From JANJUB01 sp031386985 (GTDB taxonomy: Bacteria > Armatimonadota > Fimbriimonadia > Fimbriimonadales > Fimbriimonadaceae), in contig JANNCV010000022.1 of NCBI GenBank assembly GCA_031386985.1, positions 13,864-77,863 on the forward strand: a stretch of 64,000 nucleotides of DNA, read 5' to 3'. A model generated the notes under the pieces. That model made no database searches, had not been told where the DNA came from, and saw nothing but the letters and a program-made list of their open reading frames with translations. Positions 52,913-61,036 of this stretch are shown piece by piece. The stretch's first letter is position 1. Each line of letters opens with the position of its first letter. The translations under genes and the position numbers were made by a program.

Positions 52913-52998
52913 ACTGTTAATCAGCGGGTCATAAGTTCGAGTCTTATTGCGGCAGCCATTTTTTAGGTTCAAAATGGCCCCTTGATGGGGGCTTTTTT
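52913..52998 (+). repeat. attR: displaced 3' half of tRNA-Asn and its terminator
   Basis: Begins with the 19-bp core shared with 36175-36193, then T-arm ATAAG-TTCGAGT-CTTAT, acceptor TGCGGCA, G, CCA and a terminator hairpin GCCCC/GGGGC with six T (52977-52998). The 5' half (acceptor 5' strand and D-arm) is absent, so it is not a functional tRNA. The stretch 52814-52912 shows nothing else. Confidence 0.9.
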
Positions 52999-53073
52999 GT
53001 TGTTGAGTGGGAGATACAGTGGGAGAGATGAGAATTTCTTTTCGCAAACACATGGGTACATATACGACCAGAC

Positions 53074-53556
53074 ATGAAGAGGATTGAAAGTGGGCATCTG
53101 GTTTTTTCACCGAGCGACCTCATTCGTTTTTCTACTTCGCCATTCGCCTCATGGATGGATCGCTACTATCTCGAGAATCCTCAGTTGCTAAAGCCAGACG
53201 AGGATACTGAGGATCAGAAGTTGATGGCTCAAACTGGTGATCTACACGAGCAATCCGTGCTTGGGGAGTTCAAATCCTCAGGGAATGAGATCTTTATTGT
53301 TGAGAAGGATGATTCGAAGTTAGCACTTGAGCAGACAATCGCGGCACTATCTGAAAGACCAAGAATTGTTTATAAGGCCGCCTTGAAACTTGATCGGTTC
53401 GCAGGTTTCGCTGACTCTCTGATGCTGGATGAATCTGGTCAATATCAGGTTTGGGACACCAAACTAGCTCGTTCGCCGAAACCTTACTACGCGATCCAGC
53501 TCTGTTGCTATTCTGAAATGCTGGCGGCGGACACTGGTGAATGTCACCGCGATTGA
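53074..53556 (+). pseudogene. N-terminal fragment of a TM0106-type RecB-like nuclease
   Basis: The first 150 or so residues match the start of the TM0106-family PD-(D/E)xK nucleases: F-S-P-S-D-L-I-R-F, then K-A-A-L-K-L-D-R-F-A-G-F-A-D, then Y-Q-V-W-D-T-K-L-A with the nuclease Asp...D-x-K, and Y-A-I-Q-L-C-C-Y-S-E-M-L. Full proteins continue for several hundred residues with a helicase or RNase H-like part. Here the match stops at about 53525-53540, where the sequence becomes the antisense of a transporter gene, and translation ends at 53556. Confidence 0.75.
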
Positions 53557-54387
53557 GCCGGTCAGGTAGAGGCTGGCCCTGGCTTTCGGCAACATGATCT
53601 GCACGGCGGCGGGAGCTGCAATGTAGGATGCACTTGCGGCCATTGCGCCGAGGACACCAGCTCCGCTAGTCGAAAGACCAGCTAGGACACCCGCTGCGGC
53701 TCCAATCGCTCCATTAATGAGAGGAAGAATCGTGCCAAAGAGCAACAGAAATGTGCCGTGCTGCTTCAGGTTGGCCAGTTTGGAACCGGCAACGAGCCCC
53801 ATTTCGAGGAGAAAAATGGTGAGAGCCCCCCGGAAAAGGTCGCCAAACAGAGGCTGTACCTGCTCTATACCGGTGGAAGTTGCTAAAACCCCAATCAGCA
53901 ATCCCCCGAGAAGCAAGATGATCGCTCTCCCCGTGAGAAGTTCATGCATCAAAGTCTTCATTTCTTTGCCTGGTTCCTTTCTCAGAACGAGCCAAAGCGC
54001 GAGCAAGATCGCAGGGACTTCGAGCACCGCCACTAGAGCCGGAAGAAGTCCCTCCGGTTTAAGCCCTTGCATCTGCGCGAATGTCGTGGCAGCGATGAAG
54101 GTGACCGCTGACACGGAGCCGTAGTGGGCGGCCATCGCCGCCGCATCTGTTCGATCAAGCTTCCCGATGCGGCGACAAACGTTATAGGCAAGAGTGGGCG
54201 TGAGCAAACTGATGATCACCGTCGCTAGGACGGGTAAACCCAGTTCGGAGATTGTCGTAGCCTTGAGGGCGACCCCACCTTTAAGTCCAATCGCAAAAAA
54301 TAAACAGATTGAAAGTGAAGTGTAAAGACCCTGGGGAAGTTTCAGATCACTCTTGATAAGAACCGCGATGACCCCCTGGGACACCAA
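53464..54387 (-). pseudogene. SbtA-type sodium-dependent bicarbonate transporter, truncated at both ends
   Basis: Membrane permease with about nine helices resembling the SbtA family. The signature H-Y-G-S-V-S-A-V-T-F, E-V-P-A-I and the symmetrical second half with S-A-S-Y-I-A-A-P-A-A are all present. The family pattern ends A-x-Y-x-x-x-S-x-A-x-T-x-P-x-N followed by a last helix. Here, after A-V-T-F, the sequence turns into basic non-hydrophobic residues exactly at the junction with the nuclease fragment, so the final helix is lost. The N-terminus also begins inside the first helix (G-V-I-A-V-L-I), with no room for the usual leading residues. Probably not functional. Confidence 0.75.
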
Positions 54388-54421
54388 CTAATTCCATGGT
54401 TTCCCTTAGAAGTCAAAGAGC

Positions 54422-54691
54422 TCACTTAGGCCCCCCCTTCTTTCGACCGGACCTCGACCTTCTGTCGCCGTCGTCATCGTCGTCCCGGTCTCGGTAGCGT
54501 TCACGCTCTCTCAGAGGCTCCGTTGAACTGGCTCTGGAATGGATCTGGCTTGAGGTGGATGAACGCTCGATTATCTTGTCGAGTTCGCCTCGGTCAAGCC
54601 AGACTCCCCGACAGGCGGCGCAATAGTCAATCTCGACTCCAGCTCGATCAGACATGGTTAACTCGATTACTTCACACTTTGGACATCTCAT
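54422..54691 (-). CDS. TFIIB-type zinc-ribbon protein
   Basis: An 89-aa protein. Residues 1-42 are a zf-TFIIB domain: M-R-C-P-K-C, then Y-C-A-A-C-R-G-V-W-L-D-R-G-E-L, with four zinc cysteines and the conserved G-x-W-L-D-x-G-E. The tail is a low-complexity Arg/Asp region (D-R-D-D-D-D-D-G-D-R-R). Such proteins are small cytoplasmic zinc proteins of unclear role. A partly conserved yybP-ykoY riboswitch-like sequence lies directly upstream (54728-54830). Confidence 0.88.
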   Translation of the reverse strand: MRCPKCEVIELTMSDRAGVEIDYCAACRGVWLDRGELDKIIERSSTSSQIHSRASSTEPLRERERYRDRDDDDDGDRRSRSGRKKGGPK

Positions 54692-54727
54692 AGTTTGTTA
54701 CTCACATGAATCCCAAATCGCAGGACA

Positions 54728-54830
54728 GTGAAGGTAACAAAAAAGATTTCTGATGTATCCGGCTCCAAAGAGCGTGTTGACGAATCTACCTCTGCCTTAA
54801 GCAGCAGCTACTCCCCTTCGGGGGTTTTCA
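54728..54830 (-). promoter_or_regulatory. Second, degenerate yybP-ykoY-like riboswitch
   Basis: On the minus strand CCGAAGGGGAGTAGC (54821-54807) is identical to the core of the riboswitch before htpX. TCGTCAACACG (54783-54773) and a following GAGCCGG keep the expected order and spacing. The 3' element GCAAGACC is not conserved; CCTTC at 54734-54730 could still close P1. It sits between htpX and the zinc-ribbon gene. Confidence 0.6.
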
Positions 54831-54846
54831 ACGTTAATAGTGCTTC

Positions 54847-55731
54847 TTAGTTTTGAAAAGTTCCAACATCACGAATTTTCCCTAAATTTCGATTCTTCTC
54901 CCATTCCGTTAACTTCTGAACGCGATCTGCAGTCGCCGGGTGAGTTCGGAAGAGATTCATCATCCCAGACATCGAAGCCAGAGGATTGATAATGCACATA
55001 TGTGCCGCTTGCGGTGGAGTGTGACCCGGTGTTGTACCAACACCGCTTTCGAGTTGGAGTAGCGCACTTGCAAGTCCTCGACCGGAGCCAGCTATTTCCG
55101 CTCCCATTCGGTCCGCCTCGTACTCGCGGGACCGAGAGACACCCATTTGAACCAGCAGAGCCGCAACCGGTGCAAAGATCGAAACCAGGAGTAGCACCAA
55201 GGGATTGCCCCCTTCTTCGTCGTTACCACCTCCGAAAATGGCGGCAAAGCGAGCAAAGGATGCCAGCATCATAACGCCACCAGCAACACTAGCTACGATT
55301 GCCATGGTGAGCGTATCACGGTGCTTGATGTGGGCAAGTTCATGGGCAATGACCCCTTCCACCTCGGGTTTGTCAAGGATATCCAAAAGGCCGGTATGAA
55401 CCGCGACCACTCCGTTTTGAGGGTTGCGACCCGTCGCGAAAGCGTTAGGTGAGGGGTCTTCCACAATGTAGAGCCTAGGCATAGGAATGTCGGCCCGTTT
55501 CGCCAGCCGCTCGGTCATAGCGTAGAGCTCGGGAGCCTGCGCAGGCGTAACTGGCTGAGCTCTCGTCATCCTTAAGACCAATTTGTCGCTAAACCAATAG
55601 GAACCGAAGTTCATTGCCAGCGCTAGTCCGAAGGCAATGATCATTCCGCCCGTGCCACCCACAACGTGCCCAATCGTCACAAATAGCGCCGTGAGCGCAA
55701 CTAACAGAAATCCAACTTTCAAAGTATTCAT
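54847..55731 (-). CDS. htpX: HtpX-type membrane zinc metalloprotease
   Basis: Integral membrane M48 protease for quality control of membrane proteins, 294 aa. It has two N-terminal TM helices (about 4-24 and 29-48), the zinc motif H-E-L-A-H near residue 130, two further TM helices (about 145-170 and 178-200), and the third zinc-ligand region S-R-E-Y-E-A-D near 207. AAGGA precedes the ATG at 55731. A Mn2+-type riboswitch with an overlapping intrinsic terminator lies directly upstream, so expression should depend on Mn2+ (family knowledge of the riboswitch; the link to HtpX is inference). Confidence 0.95.
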   Translation of the reverse strand: MNTLKVGFLLVALTALFVTIGHVVGGTGGMIIAFGLALAMNFGSYWFSDKLVLRMTRAQPVTPAQAPELYAMTERLAKRADIPMPRLYIVEDPSPNAFATGRNPQNGVVAVHTGLLDILDKPEVEGVIAHELAHIKHRDTLTMAIVASVAGGVMMLASFARFAAIFGGGNDEEGGNPLVLLLVSIFAPVAALLVQMGVSRSREYEADRMGAEIAGSGRGLASALLQLESGVGTTPGHTPPQAAHMCIINPLASMSGMMNLFRTHPATADRVQKLTEWEKNRNLGKIRDVGTFQN

Positions 55732-55758
55732 TATCGTCCTTCAAAAGCTCTCAGGCAC

Positions 55759-55795
55759 TAAAAAAGACCTTAGCCGATCATCGGCGAAGGTCTTG
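55759..55795 (-). terminator. Riboswitch-controlled intrinsic terminator upstream of htpX
   Basis: Inverted repeat AAGACCTT...AAGGTCTT (55765-55794) with inner GCCGAT/ATCGGC arms, followed on the minus strand by a T run (55764-55761). Its 5' arm reuses CCTTCG, the same bases that close helix P1 of the aptamer, so aptamer and terminator exclude each other. Confidence 0.85.
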
Positions 55796-55875
55796 CATTT
55801 GTCAGCGATAACCGGCCTTTCGGCGTCTTGACGATTATCGCCCCTGATTCCCAGGCGCTACTCCCCTTCGGAGCT
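55783..55875 (-). ncRNA. yybP-ykoY (Mn2+) riboswitch
   Basis: Minus-strand elements in order: CCGAAGGGGAGTAGC (55871-55857, P1 plus the L1 consensus GGGGAGTAGC), a variable P2, ATCGTCAAGACG (55836-55825), a short hairpin with GCCGG, TGACAAATGCAAGACC (L3 consensus GCAAGACC, 55796-55789) and CCTTCG closing P1. These match the known aptamer nearly base for base. With Mn2+ bound, P1 (CGAAGG/CCTTCG) should form and break the terminator, an ON switch for htpX. Confidence 0.88.
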
Positions 55876-56039
55876 ATCTTTTATAACGCGCATCAACCGA
55901 TGATAGTTCCAAAAGCATGTCCAGCCGGATGTCGCTCAGGCGGGTTCAGGCTTCCATAAGCATCTTGCGTTCGGTTTTAAGGGGTGACCCTATATGCAAC
56001 GGCCCGGAGCTTCTCATCGTAGATCAATCTCAACAAGAT

Positions 56040-56768
56040 ATGAAACGCCTTTTGATGCTTCCAATTTCCGTTCTCACAGCTGTTTCTTGCGCACAAAAGG
56101 CGGCTAAGCCATGGATGTTGGAATTGGAATCTGGCCTGACTTCGGCGCGCTACAACAACTCAAGGGTGCCGAAATCCACTGGTACGAACGTCGATTTGGC
56201 TGGGCTGATCGGAAAGGAGTGGAAAGCCTTCGGGCGCGTCTCCCTGTTCTATGAAGACAAGGCACGCGGCACTTGGAAACTGCTCTACGCTCCGTTTCGC
56301 CAAAGTGGGAGTGGTACCTTGGCTGTCACCACAAACTTTGCTGGTCAGGCCTTCACGCCCGGCGCCGCTGAAGCAGCTTACCAGTTCAACAGCTATCGAC
56401 TGACCTATCGTAAGCCTTGTAAGGGCGGATGGTCTATCGGTGGAACACTTAAAATCCGCGATGCCGAGATTCTCTTGCAGCAAGGGGCGATGGTGGCTTC
56501 GGAAAGGAATGTCGGGTTCGTGCCATTGCTGAACATATTTGGCGAGGGACAGATTGCGCGTGGACTCATGTACGAAGTTGAGCTTGATGGCTTGGCGGGT
56601 GGGCCAGGTCGTGCGATTGACTTGAGCCTGAGAGTTAAGAATCAGTTTGGACCCAACTCAACGGCGTTTGTGGGTCTTCGCGTTCTAGAAGGCGGAGCGG
56701 ACGTTCCACGCGTGAAGAACTTTGCATGGGTGAACTACATCACAGTCGGCGTCGGCGTCCGTTTCTGA
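56040..56768 (+). CDS. Exported beta-rich hypothetical protein
   Basis: A 242-aa protein with a signal peptide (K-R-L-L-M-L-P-I-S-V-L-T-A-V-S-C-A-Q). The mature chain has alternating strands and ends in a terminal aromatic (V-G-V-G-V-R-F), as outer-membrane beta-barrels do. A lipoprotein reading of V-S-C is possible but weak. The ATG at 56040 is chosen since it opens the signal peptide; the longer frame from 55917 is not supported. Confidence 0.65.
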   Translation: MKRLLMLPISVLTAVSCAQKAAKPWMLELESGLTSARYNNSRVPKSTGTNVDLAGLIGKEWKAFGRVSLFYEDKARGTWKLLYAPFRQSGSGTLAVTTNFAGQAFTPGAAEAAYQFNSYRLTYRKPCKGGWSIGGTLKIRDAEILLQQGAMVASERNVGFVPLLNIFGEGQIARGLMYEVELDGLAGGPGRAIDLSLRVKNQFGPNSTAFVGLRVLEGGADVPRVKNFAWVNYITVGVGVRF

Positions 56769-56866
56769 GTGGGCATGACACGACAGACGTAACTTGATTG
56801 AGACTCTCGTACGTTCGGGATGTACCGCTTCGACCTACCCCACGGCGAGATCGCAGATTCGTAGTT

Positions 56867-58090
56867 TTAACCGAGTGAAAGCACTGGGATAGAGATTTGA
56901 GGTTCAGTGATCCACTCAACGCTGTCCGCATTAACGCGAACCATTTCTTCCAGCCCGAGGTATCCACGCCCTGGAACCGTGACCCCGAGTTCTAGGGTGT
57001 AAACCTGACCTTCTTCCACTGGAATCACCGGCAAACGACCATATCGCTCCCAGCACGGACCGAGGAGACTTCCGCCGTCATGAGCCACTCGCCCAACTTG
57101 GTGACCCAGTGCATGAAGATACTCTGGGTACCCGGCTGCAACAAGAAAAGTCCGAGCGGCCGCATCAACCTCGTGCCCTAAGACTCCGGGCCTCAAGGCA
57201 TCGGCTCCCGCTTGAATCGCACCTGAAACCGCCACTAGAGCGCCGGCTAAATCAGAAGGCAACGAATGCTCGCCTGGCAAACCGACATACCAACAGCGCT
57301 GGATATCCGACGAATAATCCTCTACGATGACTCCCAGGTCAAGGTGAACTAGTTGCCCTGGTTCCAGCAAGATCGATGAAGACGGCACCCCATGACCAAT
57401 CATAGAGTTCGGACCAAAGTTAACGATCGGATTCCCGGCCCTAGACCAGCCATAACCCCAACGATTGCCATCAATTTCAGATTGAATTTGGTCAAAAAGT
57501 GATCGCTCAGCCAGCCCCAGTTTCAATCGGTTAGGCACCGAAGCGTAGATGTTATTCGTGACCGCTACTGCCGTTCGAATCCGGCGAATCTCTTCAGGAG
57601 TCTTGATTCCACGCAACCGGCTCAAAATCCCATGTGCCGACTCCAGTGCGTTCGCGAATCGTGTCCCCTCGAGGTGCGACGTCAAGAGCCGAAACAAGCC
57701 GTGACTTAGTCCGTCTGCCTTGTCATCATCTTCGCTAAAGTTGACTGCAATCCGCGGCTCTTGATCTTTCGGAATCCAGTCCTCCAGAACCTCCAAAAGC
57801 GGAGCGCGAATACCCTGAACGTATGGAACTACTTCGTCCCAGTCACCAGAGTGCTCCAAAGAATCTGCATCATGATTGCCTACAACCGCAATCCTTCGGC
57901 CATCCACTCCAACCATCAAAGCCGAAATCCAAACAAGCCCGGTCTCACAGATAAACGGCAAAACAGGATCCGAGCCCTCACCTGTCTCCCGAACAAAAGT
58001 CAGCCAAACATGTACGCCAGAGTCTTGAACCAACCCCGCCGCCTGTGCCAGCTTTTCACGGGTCAACGCGCTCAAAAGAAACCTCGACAT
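56867..58090 (-). CDS. M24-family metallopeptidase (Xaa-Pro peptidase-like)
   Basis: A 407-aa 'pita-bread' peptidase. The N-terminal creatinase-like domain spans about 1-160 and the catalytic domain about 165-400. Metal ligands appear in H-L-D-L-G-V (Asp), S-S-D-I-Q-R (Asp), L-G-H-Q-V-G (His), T-L-E-L-G-V (Glu) and L-E-E-M-V (Glu). It cleaves N-terminal Xaa-Pro bonds or acts on related substrates in the cytoplasm. Transcribed alone. Confidence 0.9.
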   Translation of the reverse strand: MSRFLLSALTREKLAQAAGLVQDSGVHVWLTFVRETGEGSDPVLPFICETGLVWISALMVGVDGRRIAVVGNHDADSLEHSGDWDEVVPYVQGIRAPLLEVLEDWIPKDQEPRIAVNFSEDDDKADGLSHGLFRLLTSHLEGTRFANALESAHGILSRLRGIKTPEEIRRIRTAVAVTNNIYASVPNRLKLGLAERSLFDQIQSEIDGNRWGYGWSRAGNPIVNFGPNSMIGHGVPSSSILLEPGQLVHLDLGVIVEDYSSDIQRCWYVGLPGEHSLPSDLAGALVAVSGAIQAGADALRPGVLGHEVDAAARTFLVAAGYPEYLHALGHQVGRVAHDGGSLLGPCWERYGRLPVIPVEEGQVYTLELGVTVPGRGYLGLEEMVRVNADSVEWITEPQISIPVLSLG

Positions 58091-58472
58091 CTCGTTGAAC
58101 GAGAGGTTTTGCGATCTGAAACTTTCATGTAAGATGAATTGTACTCACGAAACTTCATAGGCACTTGAGCTCGGACTTGTTGAAAAGTTGGTGGTGGAGA
58201 TTAATGGACGCACTTAGAACAACAGCTACTGGAGACCATGAGATGCGCCCGTGCCCGAAGCTAAAAAGCGAGACCTAGTTTGTGGTGAGATTCCGAGCAG
58301 AGGTTCATGTCTAGAATGTCCCTCGTGTACTCGGTCGCGATTCCTATACGCATTGCGTAGCCCATGGCCCAATTTCCGGGGTGGACGCATCTTGGCGAAA
58401 CAGGAGATTCAATTTCAACGAATCTGAGTTACGCATCAAAAAGTCTATGGAAACCCCGGTATAGTTTGGCTC
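58091..58472. other. Gene-free stretch with a 23-bp direct repeat and a small palindrome
   Basis: Contains GGTGGAGATTAATGGACGCA at 58193 (23 bp in all, to 58215), repeated with one change at 63486-63508 beyond the carbohydrate cluster. TACGCATTGCGTA (58347-58359) is a short palindrome. Nothing else recognisable. Confidence 0.5.
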
Positions 58473-59396
58473 ATGGTTTCGTCGTTCCTGCTCGCGGTTT
58501 TAGGGATGGCACCGTTGCCGAAGGCTCCCCCCGTCAAAGCGTTCGTCTTGGCTGGGCAGTCAAACATGGTCGGACACGGTTTCGTGATGGCTGACCCCAA
58601 GCGCAATGGAGGAATGGGCAGCCTTGAGCAAGTCGCCCGAAATCCCACAACTAGCAGGAAGTTCAAGCACTTGCTCAACAAAGACGGCGGTTGGCGTATT
58701 CGCGACGATGTCTACATTCACTACTTTGGGCGGAAAGGGAAACTCACCGTTGGGTTCGGGGCCGGAGAGGATTGTATCGGGCCGGAGCTAGGATTCGGTA
58801 CGGTTGTCGGAGACTCGATCCGGGAGCCGGTCGTTCTCATCAAGCTGGCCTGGGGTGGTAAAAGCCTTGCCGAAGATTTCCGCCCGCCAAGCTCGGGCGG
58901 CACCACAGGCCCTTACTACACCGAGGTTGTTCGGCAAACCCGGGAAGCGATTACGAATCTAGGCACCCTCTTCCCGGACTTGAAAGGACGCCCGGTGCAA
59001 CTGGTGGGATTTGGATGGCACCAGGGCTGGAATGATCGCATCAATGGGGCCTTCGTGCAAGAGTACGAGCAGAACATGGCCAACTTCATCCGCGACCTCC
59101 GCAAGGATCTGGGCGAGCCCAACCTGCCCTTCGTTATTGCAGAAACGGGTATGGGTGGCATAGAAGAAAAGAACCAACGCGCGCTGGACTTAATGAGCGC
59201 TCAAGCCGCAGTCGCCCAACATCCAGAGTTCAAGTCCAACGTGGCCTTCGTTGGCACGCGCGCATTCTGGCGGCCGACAGAGCTTTCGCCCAGCCAACAA
59301 AGCTATCACTGGAACAGCAACGCCGAGACTTACTATCTCATTGGCGACGCAATGGGACGAGCAATGACCGACCTACTCAAACGAGGCAGAAAGTGA
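58473..59396 (+). CDS. Secreted SASA-type carbohydrate esterase
   Basis: A 307-aa SGNH hydrolase of the sialate-O-acetylesterase/acetylxylan-esterase (SASA) group. The signal region is V-S-S-F-L-L-A-V-L-G-M-A. The nucleophile block is A-G-Q-S-N-M-V-G near 27, the Gly/Asn oxyanion blocks are W-G-G-K-S and G-W-H-Q-G-W-N-D, and the C-terminal Ser-x-x-x-His part is Q-S-Y-H-W-N-S. It would remove acetyl groups from plant or algal polysaccharides. The stop overlaps the GTG of the next gene (GTGA at 59393). Confidence 0.87.
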   Translation: MVSSFLLAVLGMAPLPKAPPVKAFVLAGQSNMVGHGFVMADPKRNGGMGSLEQVARNPTTSRKFKHLLNKDGGWRIRDDVYIHYFGRKGKLTVGFGAGEDCIGPELGFGTVVGDSIREPVVLIKLAWGGKSLAEDFRPPSSGGTTGPYYTEVVRQTREAITNLGTLFPDLKGRPVQLVGFGWHQGWNDRINGAFVQEYEQNMANFIRDLRKDLGEPNLPFVIAETGMGGIEEKNQRALDLMSAQAAVAQHPEFKSNVAFVGTRAFWRPTELSPSQQSYHWNSNAETYYLIGDAMGRAMTDLLKRGRK

Positions 59397-61030
59397 GCTA
59401 CTCCTTTCTCACCATGCATCTTGCCCTGATCGCCGTGCTTCCGGGGGCTGGACAAGGTGGCCGCACGCAGGCACCGCAACTGACCGAAATGGCGGGCTAC
59501 CTCATCGTGCCTCATGAGAAGGTGGCCGCAAGCTACAACGCAGGCTTTTCGATGTACGTCGCGGCAAGGCCGCTGCTCAAGTCCTACCCGGGCCAGGACT
59601 TCCAAAGCGGCTTGTTCGGGACCTGGATGTTCCCTCAGTTCGAAGGACAAGCCCCGAAGGATCACTACACGGACATCGAGGGAGGGCTCGGCTGGTGGCG
59701 AGATACCCGCTTCGCGACGGAGACGCCTAAGTTCATCATGGGCGGCGTTGCCCTCAACTTCAGCGAGTGGGCCAACGGCCCCGGTGCGGGCAATGGCAGG
59801 AACTGGAAGAACCCGACGGGACTCTACGGTGTTGCGCAGCTCAGTCCGTGGGTGATCTGGCCGCCGGACGGGTTGAACTTGAAGCAGGGGACCCGAGGCG
59901 AGCTCTTTGGGTACGGATATCTTCCCTTGCCCCTCACCGATCCGAAGACCAAGACCGCGGGCAAGGATGTGCCCACCGGTAACCACTGCTGGATGCTCTT
60001 CCTGAACACGGCGAACTTCAAAGGCCCTGTCGCGTTCTTCACGCCCTACTTCTGGTCGAAGGCCTCGGCAGAGAATCCGAATCTGGCGGGACAGTTCCTC
60101 GACTCGAGGCCCTCAGAGCCCAATAAGGCCGTCCAAATGGAGACGCAACACATCCCTGCGATGATCGGCAAGGACCAAAGCGGAACGACCTTTGCCCGGA
60201 TCGCACCGACCCACTTCCCGGGTGATCTTGGCAAGGAATCTCCCCTCATCCACCGGATCACCGCCTATTCGAAAGACGCTCTGTGGAATCAGGTTGAAGG
60301 CTGGTTTCGCGGCGGTTCGGTGGCGCCTGGAATAGTCGCTGACACGGCTTCGAGCGTGCATACCTTCAAGGGCGGAGGCTATTCGACCTGGAAGATCTAC
60401 CTGCCTGGAGGGGATCGGGCGAAAGCTCCCGAGGTGGATTGGGCGTCCTACGCGACCCCCGTCGCGCTCAGCAACTTGACCTACGGGATTCGGTGGAACC
60501 ACGACCTTCTCAGCCGCTCCTCCTCATCGCGCCCATTAGAGACTCTGCCAGAGTATTACCGCCTCGCCAAGAGTGCTGACGCCAAGGAGCGTTGGGGCGT
60601 TGTGCGGCCAGACGAGGTTCCGGCCGAGACCGGATTACGGGACGCGAAGTTTCCCGAGCCGAAGAGGCCCACCGAGCCTTACGTTACGCCTTTAGGGGAC
60701 GATCTGTCTTGGAAGAAGCCAGCTGCCGGACCGTTCAAGCGAACCCTGGGTGACGGCAGCGAGGTCACGTTTTACTGGTACCGCTTCGCCGATCAACCCG
60801 CCCTTCAGAACGCGGACTTGACCGCATCCGAGCGAGAAGCGATCCAGAAGCGGGTCGAGAAAATCCACCGGAACTGGACACAGAACTGCAACTACCTGCC
60901 TTCAAACTCAGTCGGAAGTCTGGCGAGCATTGACCCTGCGCTGATCGTCAAGCCGCCGAAGGGTCTCGAAGTGGGCTACGTGCCGATCGTTACCCGGCAA
61001 GGATGGAGTGTCTCTGGGAAGGGGCGTTAG
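59393..61030 (+). CDS. Secreted hypothetical protein of the carbohydrate cluster
   Basis: A 545-aa protein with a hydrophobic N-terminus (F-L-T-M-H-L-A-L-I-A-V-L-P-G-A-G) and a long aromatic-rich chain (many W/Y/F and Gly) without a family I recognise; G-G-L-G-W-W-R-D-T-R-F and N-H-C-W-M-L-F-L-N-T are prominent. It is coupled by overlap to the SASA esterase upstream and followed after 6 bp by the GH95 gene, so a polysaccharide-related role (binding or an uncharacterised hydrolase) is likely. Codon usage is more GC-rich than the neighbouring chromosome. Confidence 0.75.
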   Translation: MSYSFLTMHLALIAVLPGAGQGGRTQAPQLTEMAGYLIVPHEKVAASYNAGFSMYVAARPLLKSYPGQDFQSGLFGTWMFPQFEGQAPKDHYTDIEGGLGWWRDTRFATETPKFIMGGVALNFSEWANGPGAGNGRNWKNPTGLYGVAQLSPWVIWPPDGLNLKQGTRGELFGYGYLPLPLTDPKTKTAGKDVPTGNHCWMLFLNTANFKGPVAFFTPYFWSKASAENPNLAGQFLDSRPSEPNKAVQMETQHIPAMIGKDQSGTTFARIAPTHFPGDLGKESPLIHRITAYSKDALWNQVEGWFRGGSVAPGIVADTASSVHTFKGGGYSTWKIYLPGGDRAKAPEVDWASYATPVALSNLTYGIRWNHDLLSRSSSSRPLETLPEYYRLAKSADAKERWGVVRPDEVPAETGLRDAKFPEPKRPTEPYVTPLGDDLSWKKPAAGPFKRTLGDGSEVTFYWYRFADQPALQNADLTASEREAIQKRVEKIHRNWTQNCNYLPSNSVGSLASIDPALIVKPPKGLEVGYVPIVTRQGWSVSGKGR

Positions 61031-61036
61031 GCGGTC

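Larger units (their letters stand above)
36175..53000. mobile_element. 16.7-kb integrative element in tRNA-Asn
   Basis: Bounded by attL (tRNA-Asn 3' half and terminator, 36175-36260) and attR (52913-52998). It contains a tyrosine integrase reading toward attL, an excisionase-like gene, a replication-like gene, a HipA_2-like kinase, a RhuM-family gene and a type I restriction-modification locus. No capsid, tail, terminase or conjugation gene is visible, so it is an integrative defence/satellite-type island rather than a complete prophage or ICE. Mobility would need integrase and excisionase, both apparently intact. Confidence 0.9.

Noticed and set aside
52913..52988. Second tRNA-Asn gene
   Set aside because: Only the 3' half is present; acceptor 5' strand and D-arm are missing, so it is the attR fragment.
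36145..53000. Complete prophage
   Set aside because: No capsid, portal, terminase, tail or lysis gene is seen; the fibre-like protein at 11-13 kb lies outside the element.
52805..53110. 101-aa minus-strand frame containing N-K-T-R-T-Y-D-P-L
   Set aside because: This peptide is the classic antisense translation of a tRNA 3' end, here the attR fragment; not a gene.
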